From NCBI RefSeq assembly GCF_900637685.1, contig NZ_LR134388.1:3685001-3749000 (forward strand): 64,000 nucleotides of DNA, read 5' to 3'. Position numbers and translations under genes: made by a program. This stretch comes from Legionella sainthelensi (lineage in GTDB: Bacteria; Pseudomonadota; Gammaproteobacteria; Legionellales; Legionellaceae). Below are positions 54,788 to 63,585 of this stretch, piece after piece. Numbering within the stretch: the first letter of the stretch is position 1; each line of letters begins with the position of its first letter. Under the pieces are notes generated by a model. That model saw only the letters and a list, made by a program, of their open reading frames with translations, was not told the origin of the DNA and searched no databases.

Positions 54788-57151
54788 ATGAAGAAAATTG
54801 TTATTATCACCCATGCTCCCCAAGGTACCTTAGGTGATCCAAGTTCTGCCGCTAAATTACAGCACTGTATTATAAATGAGTTCGCTAGGCAAAGTGAGCC
54901 AATTGACATCAAGGTGGTTGTCAATGTTAAATCTAAATATGTAGAGCCTGTTAAGGCATTATTTAAAAGCAATATGCCTCATCAATTGCTTAATGAGTTT
55001 AATGAATCTACTTTAATTCCTGAAATTGCTGATGCTGATCTCATCATTCTCTACCCTACCCCTCATTTTTTTGATTACTCTACTGCGATGCTCATTGGAA
55101 AAGCAAAGAAACGCGTTCTTGCCCTTGGTGAATACGATATCGATTTAGATTATCAGCACCAACACAGATGTACTTTCTTTAGTACTGTTGTTGGATCACT
55201 TTTCCTTTCTACAGGTGTTGGGGAAAAAAATCTCGGGATTTATCTTAATGAACGCGACTTATCTCACAAAAATTTATTTGATCTCATTCATCCCGCAGAC
55301 TCCTCAAAACTACCTAAAGACTTAAAACAGGGACAAGGGCTGTATTTTGGCTATTTTAATAAAATAGCTAACTCCTGTACGGGTGCAACTCCTGCACGTT
55401 TTATTACATTCGCAGCACATAGTAATCCCGATCAGACAAAGATTGATATCATTATTCCATTGCAAGCGAAGGATGCCAGCAATTGCAGCCAAGAAAGTAC
55501 CGTGCGCGCGCTAAGGGAGAGTGACTTTATCGAGAATTTACAGGGTCTTAATCAAGTACTCATTGCCTATTATCCTCCAGCATCGGGTTCCCCACTATAC
55601 CTGATGTATCACCCAGATGAAGGAACACATTCAGAAATAAGCAAAGAAGAATTTGAAAATCAACAAAATAAATCCGACAAAATTATTCGAGTGTTTAACC
55701 CATTTCCTTTACAACAACAGTCCATAGAAGCATTTTTGGAGGTATCAGAATCTATTAACCTATTGACTGGCGATCAAAGTATTTCAGAAGCCTTATCTTT
55801 TGCAAAAACTCCGTTTTATCAGGCCATGTCATGGAAAACGAATTTTTATGAATCCTTGAAAGAAGTGGCACAGAAAAACTCGTTGACGACACTTTATCGC
55901 TGGTTTGAACTCGTTAACGATCAATTTATATCATCGAAAAAACTTGCTGTTTTTTCCAACAAAAATCAGGAAACATTGAAAAAAGAAACCCAAGATTTTC
56001 GCAATTACCTCCTTAAAGAGAAGAATCTATCGCTTAACATTACAGCCTACATTCGTTCCATGCTGACCCTGTCAACCTATGAACTTTTTAAAACGTTTAT
56101 TGATAATATGTCTCAAAATTTTAACTATTATGTTAGTGAACAAGGTGCATGTAACAAAGCAATCATTGGCAGTATGTCTCTTTTCGATCATTTTAACTTT
56201 TATTTGGAAGAAGCGGACAGCCATGAAAAAAATAGCATGATGAGCTACTTCATAGAACATATAGACCAAATTATCGATGTAAAAACAGAAAGTATTATTC
56301 ACTTGTTTTCTAAATTAAAGCGCATACATCCAGAAATCAAAATATCCTTGTCTCACTCATTACTCGTTAATATGTTATGTGCTGAAGCAATGAGCCACAC
56401 AAGCCCGATTGAGTGGAAATTTGACGCCTGTATAGAAAAAAATGCGTTACTAGAATTCAAAAAGGGTGAAATGGAGCGAATGCAAAGGCCCATGCTGGAT
56501 ATGAACAACATTCCTATGTTGTTGGAATTGATCGCGGAAAGTCAATGTACTTCAACAGAGAAAGCAAACTTACTTCAGTCGATCATGGATAATCTCATTT
56601 GTTATGTGTCTAATTTTTCATCTAATGAAATCGAGTCTTTATTGAAATTTATAATGCAGGAAAAGAGCCCTGATGTGTTACAACAGATATTCACATTTTT
56701 ATTCACTACGCCCTGCTACCAGGATGCAATCCCCTCTATTCTATTACATAGCGGAAAACCTAGCCCATACTTCCAAATCCCAGAAAAAAAACGCATAGAG
56801 TTCCTAATGAAAATATTGGTACATCCCCATGTCGACAATATTTTATTTAAATTAACTCCGCTAGCGCTGCAATATATTTTAGATGAATTACTTTTTTCGA
56901 ATACTTATGAGAAACACAATTTATTTTGGAGCGAACATGGCAAGTGGCCTCAACCTAACTTTATTCGTCAAATTCTCTCTGTCAACAACAAAGAGGGGCA
57001 AATGGTAATCCTGCACTATTTGGAGTCAGCTTTTAAAGCAAGTCCTTACAAGAAAAGGATTATGATGGATAACATGGACTATCTTCCTACCTATTTACAA
57101 GAGTTCCTGAATTCAACTTGTCTTATTGATGACCTTAACCACTCATATTAA
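54788..57151 (+). CDS. Large orphan protein with GT-B-like segments, candidate effector
   Basis: A 787-residue soluble protein. GGAG at 54778-54781 sets ATG 54788 rather than TTG 54755. Residues about 1-370 read like a GT-B fold: the start KKIVIITHAPQGTLGDPSSA, the acidic segment VLALGEYDIDLDY, and a late motif NLLTGDQSISEALSFAKTPF typical of the nucleotide-binding half of such enzymes. The remaining 400 residues are helical, with no recognised domain. There is no signal peptide or membrane helix. Size, helical tail and context suggest an injected glycosyltransferase-like effector, but I cannot assign a substrate. Confidence 0.65.
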   Translation: MKKIVIITHAPQGTLGDPSSAAKLQHCIINEFARQSEPIDIKVVVNVKSKYVEPVKALFKSNMPHQLLNEFNESTLIPEIADADLIILYPTPHFFDYSTAMLIGKAKKRVLALGEYDIDLDYQHQHRCTFFSTVVGSLFLSTGVGEKNLGIYLNERDLSHKNLFDLIHPADSSKLPKDLKQGQGLYFGYFNKIANSCTGATPARFITFAAHSNPDQTKIDIIIPLQAKDASNCSQESTVRALRESDFIENLQGLNQVLIAYYPPASGSPLYLMYHPDEGTHSEISKEEFENQQNKSDKIIRVFNPFPLQQQSIEAFLEVSESINLLTGDQSISEALSFAKTPFYQAMSWKTNFYESLKEVAQKNSLTTLYRWFELVNDQFISSKKLAVFSNKNQETLKKETQDFRNYLLKEKNLSLNITAYIRSMLTLSTYELFKTFIDNMSQNFNYYVSEQGACNKAIIGSMSLFDHFNFYLEEADSHEKNSMMSYFIEHIDQIIDVKTESIIHLFSKLKRIHPEIKISLSHSLLVNMLCAEAMSHTSPIEWKFDACIEKNALLEFKKGEMERMQRPMLDMNNIPMLLELIAESQCTSTEKANLLQSIMDNLICYVSNFSSNEIESLLKFIMQEKSPDVLQQIFTFLFTTPCYQDAIPSILLHSGKPSPYFQIPEKKRIEFLMKILVHPHVDNILFKLTPLALQYILDELLFSNTYEKHNLFWSEHGKWPQPNFIRQILSVNNKEGQMVILHYLESAFKASPYKKRIMMDNMDYLPTYLQEFLNSTCLIDDLNHSY

Positions 57152-57478
57152 TGGCAAGTACCCGGTGAAATGAAAATGACATCAGAGGAATGGGCGGATG
57201 GTATAAGATGCTTAAAAAGGGAGCCAACGAAAGGCATTGTTTTGCGTTCTGGTGGCGATGCTTAGATAAAGGAAGGTTTTTATCTCGCAGAATGAGCAGG
57301 GGTATTTGAAATGGAGGCAAGAATATTTTAACTGGTTTTATCTCACCCTATATTCTAAATAGGAATAATTACTAATCTGATTTTGATTGTGCATTTCATG
57401 TTCTCTAAATATCCAATTTGTATTATAGAAAGTATACGGTTATTGCTGATTATTACGAAATTACAGAAGGAGTTAATC
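57152..57478. other. Intergenic region, nothing recognised
   Basis: About 330 bases between two orphan genes. A short minus-strand frame (57320-57135) and the upstream extension of the next frame (from 57383) have no ribosome sites and no recognisable products. The promoter of the gene at 57479 should lie here. Confidence 0.4.
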
Positions 57479-58024
57479 ATGCCTTATACTGAAGAAATGC
57501 ATAAGTCGATAATGGAACTGGCAGAACAACAAAAAAAAGCTATTGATACAAGTCACAATCTATATTATAGCTTTAGGAAGGATAGATACAAATTTAGCTA
57601 TGAAATAGATCATGACAGTCACCTTGATGTTTTACGTGAGCAAAATATATGTTTAGATAATAATCAATTTTTTGTATATTTGAAACACAATGGAGAGAAT
57701 AGTAATGACTTAAAACTTCATATCCCATTAAAGCAAGGTCCCGAAAATGGTCTTTTAGTTGCTAATGTTATTAATCAATTAAATATCGGTATTGTAGGAG
57801 CTATTAAAGCGGTAAATCCTAATATTGGGAACCTTGGCGTTGCAATTGATGAGGAGTCCAAATTAAGAGCAACAACCGGGGCCGCCATCACTATTTACTT
57901 TAAAGACAATGCAACATCAGAAGAAATCGCACAAGCAATCTATCATATTAATAAAAGATTAGAGGAGGTTAATAGGCTATACCCCATAAATGTTGGTAAA
58001 ACAGCTCACTCTGATAAAAAATAA
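57479..58024 (+). CDS. Orphan protein, 5' part (frameshifted), candidate effector
   Basis: A soluble 181-residue open frame beginning MPYTEEMHKSIMELAEQQ. AAGGAG at 57467-57472 sets ATG 57479. It has a mixed alpha/beta region around NQFFVYLKHNGEN and GLLVANVINQLNIGIVGAIK. The frame ends in an A6 tract (58016-58021) followed by a stop, and the adjacent frame continues without interruption to 58476. One added A would give a 332-residue protein. The family is not recognised. Such two-part proteins with helical tails are common among Legionella effectors. Confidence 0.6.
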   Translation: MPYTEEMHKSIMELAEQQKKAIDTSHNLYYSFRKDRYKFSYEIDHDSHLDVLREQNICLDNNQFFVYLKHNGENSNDLKLHIPLKQGPENGLLVANVINQLNIGIVGAIKAVNPNIGNLGVAIDEESKLRATTGAAITIYFKDNATSEEIAQAIYHINKRLEEVNRLYPINVGKTAHSDKK

Positions 58025-58476
58025 CTCCTTTCGTAAGTGTTACGATTGACAAGAATGGAAGCTCTTATATTGATGCCAGTACTTCCAAGGGTGTTGCAGC
58101 AAGACAACAATTACTCAGCAAATCGATACAACTCAAAGAAATAGAAAAAATATTGCCACTTTACAATACCCTAGAAAAAATTGATGACTATATTTCTAAT
58201 AGAGAAAAATTAGGCACTTATACGTCGAAATTTTCTCAGTTCAAATTTTTATATTCTGCAATCATCACTCCCTTTACCAAAACACAAAAACTTGACGCCG
58301 CTAATGCCCTTAGAGAAGTGATTCTTGGGAGGGCAACTGCTGATACACTCCTAGAACATTTAGATGCTCTAAATGAACGAAACAGTAATCTAAAAAAAGT
58401 ATTTGATTTTGTAATGAAAGAGCATCCACAATTATCCAATGATTTGAAAGCTAGTGAGCAATGCATTAAACCATAA
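58018..58476 (+). pseudogene. 3' part of the orphan gene starting at 57479
   Basis: Open directly from the A6 tract: KITPFVSVTIDKNGSSY, then a helical region with TKTQKLDAANALREVILG and HLDALNERNSNLKKVF. The first internal start would be TTG 58150 or later, without a ribosome site. The KTQKLDAANAL helix resembles a C-terminal module remembered from other Legionella effector-like proteins, at low certainty. This is most likely the C-terminal half of one 332-residue product. Confidence 0.55.
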
Positions 58477-58562
58477 AAAATACTTTTACTAGCAATCAAT
58501 ATTGATACGCTTTGGAAAAAATGTGTGGCTAGCTAGTGCCAGGACTAGCAGAATATAACATG

Positions 58563-58616
58563 CATCTTCTAGCACTCATGGCACCTCCATCGAGGTGCCA
58601 TGAGTGCTAGAAGATG
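58563..58616. terminator. Perfect 25-bp inverted repeat
   Basis: Bases 58563-58587 pair perfectly with 58592-58616 around a CATC loop; the arm begins CATCTTCTAGCACTC. It is followed by ACTTTTATTT. It lies between the orphan gene (stop 58476) and the minus-strand AlaDH-like gene (stop 58764). The perfect long stem is longer than a normal terminator and could instead be a small palindromic repeat element. Confidence 0.6.
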
Positions 58617-58644
58617 ACTTTTATTTAAATGTTATTAAGAAACA

Positions 58645-58666
58645 AGGGCAAGCTCAGGCTTGCCCT
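58645..58666. terminator. Second hairpin (9 bp) between convergent genes
   Basis: AGGGCAAGC (58645-58653) pairs with GCTTGCCCT (58658-58666) around a TCAG loop, 29 bases after the 25-bp inverted repeat. It probably serves as terminator for the minus-strand operon or as a backup terminator. Confidence 0.5.
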
Positions 58667-58763
58667 GTGGGGATTTATTGTCCACCACGATATGATATCC
58701 TCTCAAATAGACAACCCTGCTGACCAAGTCGTGAGACTTAGGAATCTGAATTGTCAGCAGACC

Positions 58764-59783
58764 CTAGCAATATTTTAGTTTTATTAACGTATCTTGCGAT
58801 GTTAATAACAGGTACAGAAAATAAGAACTCGCAATGCTCCAGGAGCGACTGGATTCAATGGGTAACTGTTTGGGGTAACCACTTACATTAATAATTTTTA
58901 CATTATTTTTTAGCGTTACTGTCGCATCGTGTTTACTACCAAACACATTACCACCATCAGATACCGCTAAATCAACAATAATTGTGCCATTTTTTAGTTT
59001 TAGTAAGGTTGACTCTGGAATTAACATGGGTGCAGCAATCCATGCGGTTGATGCTGTCGTTATAACGATGTCCACATCCTTAATTATTTGGTAAATTTTA
59101 TCTTGCCTCATCTTTAATGATAAATGCCGCTCAACAACGACATTATTTATGCCTTGTAATTTAAGCAATGCAGATTTGGATACATCACTCGTTATTATGG
59201 TGTGGGGGATGTTGTGTTTCATACATTCTTGAGATGCAGCTGTGCCCGCTTCACCACTTCCAATAATTGCAACATGTTGGACAGGCGCATTAAAGGTTTC
59301 AAGCGCATGATTCAAGGCTAATCTACCTGCTATTCGGCTCATATCCTTCAAAGAATCCATTGGCGTATTAGCCGGAAAAAGAAACTGATCCAATGAATAA
59401 TATTCAATTTTAGCTCGTTGATATTCTGCAATATGTTCAGAATCTCTTTCAAGAATATCCAATAAACCTACCATTTTGGTGTACGGCTTTATGACACTAT
59501 TTTCTATTTTCTCTCGCGTTCGGTCAGGCCGTTTGACACGCACAATAATATCGATGTCGCTAAATGCCTGACGATAACTGTCGACCTCATCATAGTTGAT
59601 ATGGCGGATGTTAGCTCCTGCCAATATGTAATCGGCATTACTATACCCTGCCCCTACGCCTGCGGAATCCTCAACATACACCATCACACCCAAATTGATT
59701 AATTGCGCCACATCTCCGGGGAGCAACGCCACTCGTTTTTCATTATGGCGGGATTCTTTGACTAATAAAATCTTAGGTTGCAA
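58764..59783 (-). CDS. Alanine dehydrogenase/transhydrogenase (AlaDH/PNT)-family enzyme
   Basis: A 339-residue NAD(P)-dependent enzyme. The AlaDH/PNT N-terminal domain is clear (LLVKESRHNEKRVALLPGDV, VYVEDSAGVGAGYSNADY). The nucleotide-binding domain has VAIIGSGEAGTAASQ. The start is TTG 59783 behind AAGGAT. It is related to alanine and saccharopine dehydrogenases, but residues needed to choose between them cannot be placed with confidence. It is 15 bp downstream of the 2OG-oxygenase gene and probably acts on the same amino-acid-like metabolite. Confidence 0.78.
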   Translation of the reverse strand: MQPKILLVKESRHNEKRVALLPGDVAQLINLGVMVYVEDSAGVGAGYSNADYILAGANIRHINYDEVDSYRQAFSDIDIIVRVKRPDRTREKIENSVIKPYTKMVGLLDILERDSEHIAEYQRAKIEYYSLDQFLFPANTPMDSLKDMSRIAGRLALNHALETFNAPVQHVAIIGSGEAGTAASQECMKHNIPHTIITSDVSKSALLKLQGINNVVVERHLSLKMRQDKIYQIIKDVDIVITTASTAWIAAPMLIPESTLLKLKNGTIIVDLAVSDGGNVFGSKHDATVTLKNNVKIINVSGYPKQLPIESSRSWSIASSYFLYLLLTSQDTLIKLKYC

Positions 59784-59798
59784 ATTCGTTATCCTTTT

Positions 59799-60746
59799 TT
59801 AATTGATATACATAATATTTTTTAATTTATCGTCATACGCCTTACCTGTATGAATGACCGTTCTTGAACTCGAATTGGAATGAGGATTAATTCCTTTAAT
59901 CACCGGGATTACAGCGTCATAATTTGGCCGTAATTTATAAACAATAGATAGTCTTCTCTCTGTGGTTGATTTTAGAACTTGATGCAGAGGTGCTGGATAA
60001 TAGCCATCCGTCCAAATTTCAATAAACTCACCAAGCATAATAAATAACGTATTGGGAATGTAGGGAACAATTTTCCATTCGCCACAGACATCTTTTAGCA
60101 TTAATCCAGGTTTATCTTGAGCAATAATAGTCATTAAGCATAAATCTTTGTGGGCACTCATCCCATACTGTTCAGCATAACCGGGATTTGACGAATGAGG
60201 ATAACAATTAAGCCCTAATTGATGATTGGGATGATTGCAATAATCAGCAAAATAATGTTCCCCTAAATTTAAATTCCTAGCGATTATTGCTAAAACATAG
60301 GCGCCAATATACTCCAACGAATAGAAACCAGCCTGCAAATATTTTTTAAAGATTGAGCGATGCGCCTGAATAGCCTCCCCCCCAAGTGTCGATGTTTTAT
60401 TCTTTAAATCATTTAAATAACCCACTTTATATTGTTCACACGGTTCATGTTGACGATGAGCCAATTCGCTAAACTCACTACCTATTCCTCTATAGCCTAA
60501 ATAACGATTATCCGCAGAGGCAATATAGCTTTTTTTTATTGACATATCTAAATTAAAAAAATCTTCTGCTTCAGAAAAAAGACCTTGTAAATCAAGTTGT
60601 ACTCTTGATGCAAATCCACTAAGAAAAAAAGCACCGTAGGTTTTGCATGCCTCATCCATTTTACGGTATTCTTCAAGTCCGTACTGTTGATCTTTCGTTT
60701 TTGAAATATCAATCACAGGCAGGTTAATTAAATGCGTGTTATCCAT
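59799..60746 (-). CDS. 2-oxoglutarate/Fe(II)-dependent oxygenase (isopenicillin N synthase-like)
   Basis: A 315-residue non-haem iron oxygenase. The DIOX_N part starts LPVIDISKTKDQ with YGAFFLSGFASRVQ. The iron site is SAHKDLCLMTII (HxD) plus the His in PAPLHQVLKS, and RRLSIVYKL supplies the 2OG-binding Arg and Ser. The frame is open to 60881, but ATG 60746 is where family similarity begins. It forms a two-gene operon with the AlaDH/PNT-like gene and is divergent from a LysR gene that probably controls it. The substrate is unknown. Confidence 0.87.
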   Translation of the reverse strand: MDNTHLINLPVIDISKTKDQQYGLEEYRKMDEACKTYGAFFLSGFASRVQLDLQGLFSEAEDFFNLDMSIKKSYIASADNRYLGYRGIGSEFSELAHRQHEPCEQYKVGYLNDLKNKTSTLGGEAIQAHRSIFKKYLQAGFYSLEYIGAYVLAIIARNLNLGEHYFADYCNHPNHQLGLNCYPHSSNPGYAEQYGMSAHKDLCLMTIIAQDKPGLMLKDVCGEWKIVPYIPNTLFIMLGEFIEIWTDGYYPAPLHQVLKSTTERRLSIVYKLRPNYDAVIPVIKGINPHSNSSSRTVIHTGKAYDDKLKNIMYIN

Positions 60747-60888
60747 GATCACTCTCGGTAACGGGTTAAAATAAAAGAAATTCCAATAAAATCTCTCTGA
60801 ACTACGATCCTTAACGAGGGTAAGTTGTTTCCTATAAGGAAACAATGACTTACAATGAACAACATATTTTACTATTTGCATATAATCG

Positions 60889-61803
60889 ATGGGAATGTTA
60901 GACGATACAGCACTATTTGTGGCTGTAGTGCAACAAGGTGGATTTAGTCACGCTGCAAGACATTTAGGGTTATCTGCTGGTTTAGTAAGTCGCCGCATTG
61001 CGCACTTGGAATCTAAGCTTGGTGTCACACTTCTCAAACGAACCACAAGACAGTTGCACTTAACATCCGAAGGAAAACTGTTTTGGCAACATTCTTACCG
61101 CATCCAACAGGAATTAGACACCGCACTTACCTTAATCCAATCATCAGCGAAAAAACCAAAGGGGTTAATAAGAGTCAGCGCTCCCTTTTATTTTGGACGG
61201 CATTATTTAACACCTCTTTTAAGCCAATTTTTAGATGATTTTCAAGATATCAAAATTGACTTAGTACTCAGTAATCAAAAGTTGGATCTCGTCAAAGAAC
61301 ACCTGGATTTAGTAATTCGTGGCGCAGGTTATATGGATGATGAGACCATGTTAAAAGACAGCAGTTTACAAATGAGGCTAATAACTAAAGAAAAGATTTG
61401 TTTATACGCCAGTGCTGAGTATCTTCGCAAACATGGAGAACCTAAATTAGTAGACGAGTTATTAAATCATAGAATAATCAGTTGCATGAACTCAAGTCAC
61501 ATCAATCACGAAAAATGGAATTATACGTATAATAACAAACAGGGAAGTATCACATTTGAACCCCAATTTCATTGCAATGATATAGACAGTGCGCTTATTG
61601 CTTGCATTAACGGGTATGGAGTAGGTAAATTCACTGATTTTAATGCCAGAATAGCACTACAGCAACAGCAACTACAGCCAATTCTTACAAAATATGACTT
61701 TGGTTTTTACCATTTGTATGCAATATATCCTCATCAGCACGCCTTACCCAAACGAACCCGACTCTTATTAGATTTTATTATGGCCCATCTCAAATCTTCC
61801 TAA
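60889..61803 (+). CDS. LysR-family transcriptional regulator
   Basis: A 304-residue LysR regulator with the N-terminal helix-turn-helix FVAVVQQGGFSHAARHLGLS and VSRRIAHLESKLGVTLLKRT, followed by the periplasmic-binding-like effector domain (PKGLIRVSAPFYFGRHYLTP). It resembles the DsdC/YafC-type group. It is divergent from the 2OG-oxygenase and AlaDH-like operon with a 142-bp gap, the usual arrangement for a LysR gene and its target. Confidence 0.9.
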   Translation: MGMLDDTALFVAVVQQGGFSHAARHLGLSAGLVSRRIAHLESKLGVTLLKRTTRQLHLTSEGKLFWQHSYRIQQELDTALTLIQSSAKKPKGLIRVSAPFYFGRHYLTPLLSQFLDDFQDIKIDLVLSNQKLDLVKEHLDLVIRGAGYMDDETMLKDSSLQMRLITKEKICLYASAEYLRKHGEPKLVDELLNHRIISCMNSSHINHEKWNYTYNNKQGSITFEPQFHCNDIDSALIACINGYGVGKFTDFNARIALQQQQLQPILTKYDFGFYHLYAIYPHQHALPKRTRLLLDFIMAHLKSS

Positions 61804-61930
61804 AAATTAACTTCGTGCTGTTGATTTATACTTGAAAAAATCATCCATATCATAGAATATTCTAGTGGCCGACATAACAAAATGCCTCCATGCATATTGC
61901 CCCTATTTATGGCAAACAAGGACAAAGCCC

Positions 61931-63580
61931 ATGCTTAAGAACAACTCGACCACCATACTGCTTTCTCTACTGTTAATGATCTTATCTATGCCCGTTTTAA
62001 GTAAGACAACAATGTCTCAAGGCACTGATACTGCATCGACATCATCAACAGTTATCCCTGGGGATATAGAGACAATCATCACTAAGCCTATGTATAAAAA
62101 TGCAACGTGGGGGTTACGTGTTCTGAATCTTGAAACAGGAAAGGAAGTGTTAAATTTAAATTCAGACACTCATTTTTTTATAGGTTCAGTTCGTAAAATA
62201 TTTAGTGTAGGTGAATTATTAAATAAGGTAGGTCCAGGCCATCACTCTCTAACTACAGTGCATAAAGAGGGGGTGATTGAGGATGGAAACCTGAAGGGTA
62301 ATCTAGTGCTGGTTGCATCTGGTGATTTGACGATGGGCGGCCGTACCCTTCCCAATGGTAAAATCGCGTTTACTCCATTTGATCATAATGAAGCTGATTC
62401 TTTAGGTAATGCAATTCTTACGAAAACAAATCCTTTGGCAGGATATCAAGATTTAGCAAAACAAATCAAAAAATCGGGTATTAATTCAATAAATGGCGAT
62501 GTTATTATTGATGACAGGCTTTTTAATGCGTTCTACTTTAGAAATCAATTTTATGTCTCTCCTATATTTGTTAATGATGATGTTGTTGACGTCATTATTA
62601 ACCCTGGTAAAGTCAAAGAAAAATCGCTTGTGGACTGGCGTCCAAAATCAGACGCTTTTAGTGTAGTCAATGAGCTCGTTACCGTACAGCCCAATAAAAA
62701 ATATACCCTGGAACTCAAACCTATCCTGCCTGAGTGTATCGGAAAACCCAATTGTTTTGGCTTAATCAAAGGAGATTTACCAAGCAACTTTTCTCCTCCG
62801 TTGACCAACAGCTACCCCCTGATTCAAACTTATAGAATCACAAAACCTGCGAATTTCGCAAGAACAGTATTCATTGAGGCGCTGCAACAAGCAGGGGTTG
62901 ATGTGTCCAAGATTACCAAAGTAAAAGATAATCCCACACATCTACTCAAACCTAGCCATTTTTATAATGAGGAGAATCAGGCTGCATCGCTTCAATCACC
63001 AGCATACCAAGAGCATGCAAAATTTATTCTCAAAGTGAGTTACAATATAGGTGCCGATACGAGCCTAATGCTTTTGGGCCTCACCGATGGGGAGCGTACT
63101 ATGGCCGGCAGTTTAGCTATGGAGAAAAAACAACTCCACGACAAATACGGTATTACCACTTCAGATTATCATTTTGTTGATGGCAGCGGCGGAGGTGATA
63201 CCACGGCAACAAGTAGAGTCGTTACTCAATGGTTAGAAATAATGTCACAACAAAAAACGTCTTTCGATGCCTTTTTTAATGCATTACCCATCCTTGCAGT
63301 CGATGGCTCATTAGATTTTGTTAAGAATTTCAAAGCAAATCCAACACTCGCTGGGGCAGCTGGCAATGTTTATGCAAAACCAGGTTCTTATGTAGTGGGC
63401 ACAGAATCTGGAATGCTCCTTAAGGGGCAAGCTTTAGCAGGGTATATCCATAGTAAAAATAATCATAATTTGGTATTTCACCTAGTTGTTAATAATATCC
63501 CGATTAACTCATTGGATAATTTGTTGGAGGTATTTCAGGATCAAGGCGAGATAGCAGCAATTTTATGGCGTGATCAATAA
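61931..63580 (+). CDS. dacB: PBP4-type D-alanyl-D-alanine carboxypeptidase/endopeptidase
   Basis: A 549-residue exported serine peptidase of family S13. ATG 61931 gives a signal peptide (KNNSTTILLSLLLMILSMPV); the frame is open to 61865. SxxK is SVRK in FIGSVRKIFSVGELL (near residue 91), SxN is SYN in KVSYNIGADTSLML, and DGSGGGDTTATSRVV is the family DGSG segment. The third motif reads KPG (YAKPGSY) instead of KTG, a change at a normally conserved position. It probably trims peptidoglycan in the periplasm, though the KTG change could alter activity. Confidence 0.85.
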   Translation: MLKNNSTTILLSLLLMILSMPVLSKTTMSQGTDTASTSSTVIPGDIETIITKPMYKNATWGLRVLNLETGKEVLNLNSDTHFFIGSVRKIFSVGELLNKVGPGHHSLTTVHKEGVIEDGNLKGNLVLVASGDLTMGGRTLPNGKIAFTPFDHNEADSLGNAILTKTNPLAGYQDLAKQIKKSGINSINGDVIIDDRLFNAFYFRNQFYVSPIFVNDDVVDVIINPGKVKEKSLVDWRPKSDAFSVVNELVTVQPNKKYTLELKPILPECIGKPNCFGLIKGDLPSNFSPPLTNSYPLIQTYRITKPANFARTVFIEALQQAGVDVSKITKVKDNPTHLLKPSHFYNEENQAASLQSPAYQEHAKFILKVSYNIGADTSLMLLGLTDGERTMAGSLAMEKKQLHDKYGITTSDYHFVDGSGGGDTTATSRVVTQWLEIMSQQKTSFDAFFNALPILAVDGSLDFVKNFKANPTLAGAAGNVYAKPGSYVVGTESGMLLKGQALAGYIHSKNNHNLVFHLVVNNIPINSLDNLLEVFQDQGEIAAILWRDQ

Positions 63581-63585
63581 CTTCA

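Noticed and set aside
57135..57320. 61-codon minus-strand frame after the large orphan gene
   Set aside because: There is no ribosome site or recognisable product, and it overlaps the end of the plus-strand gene.
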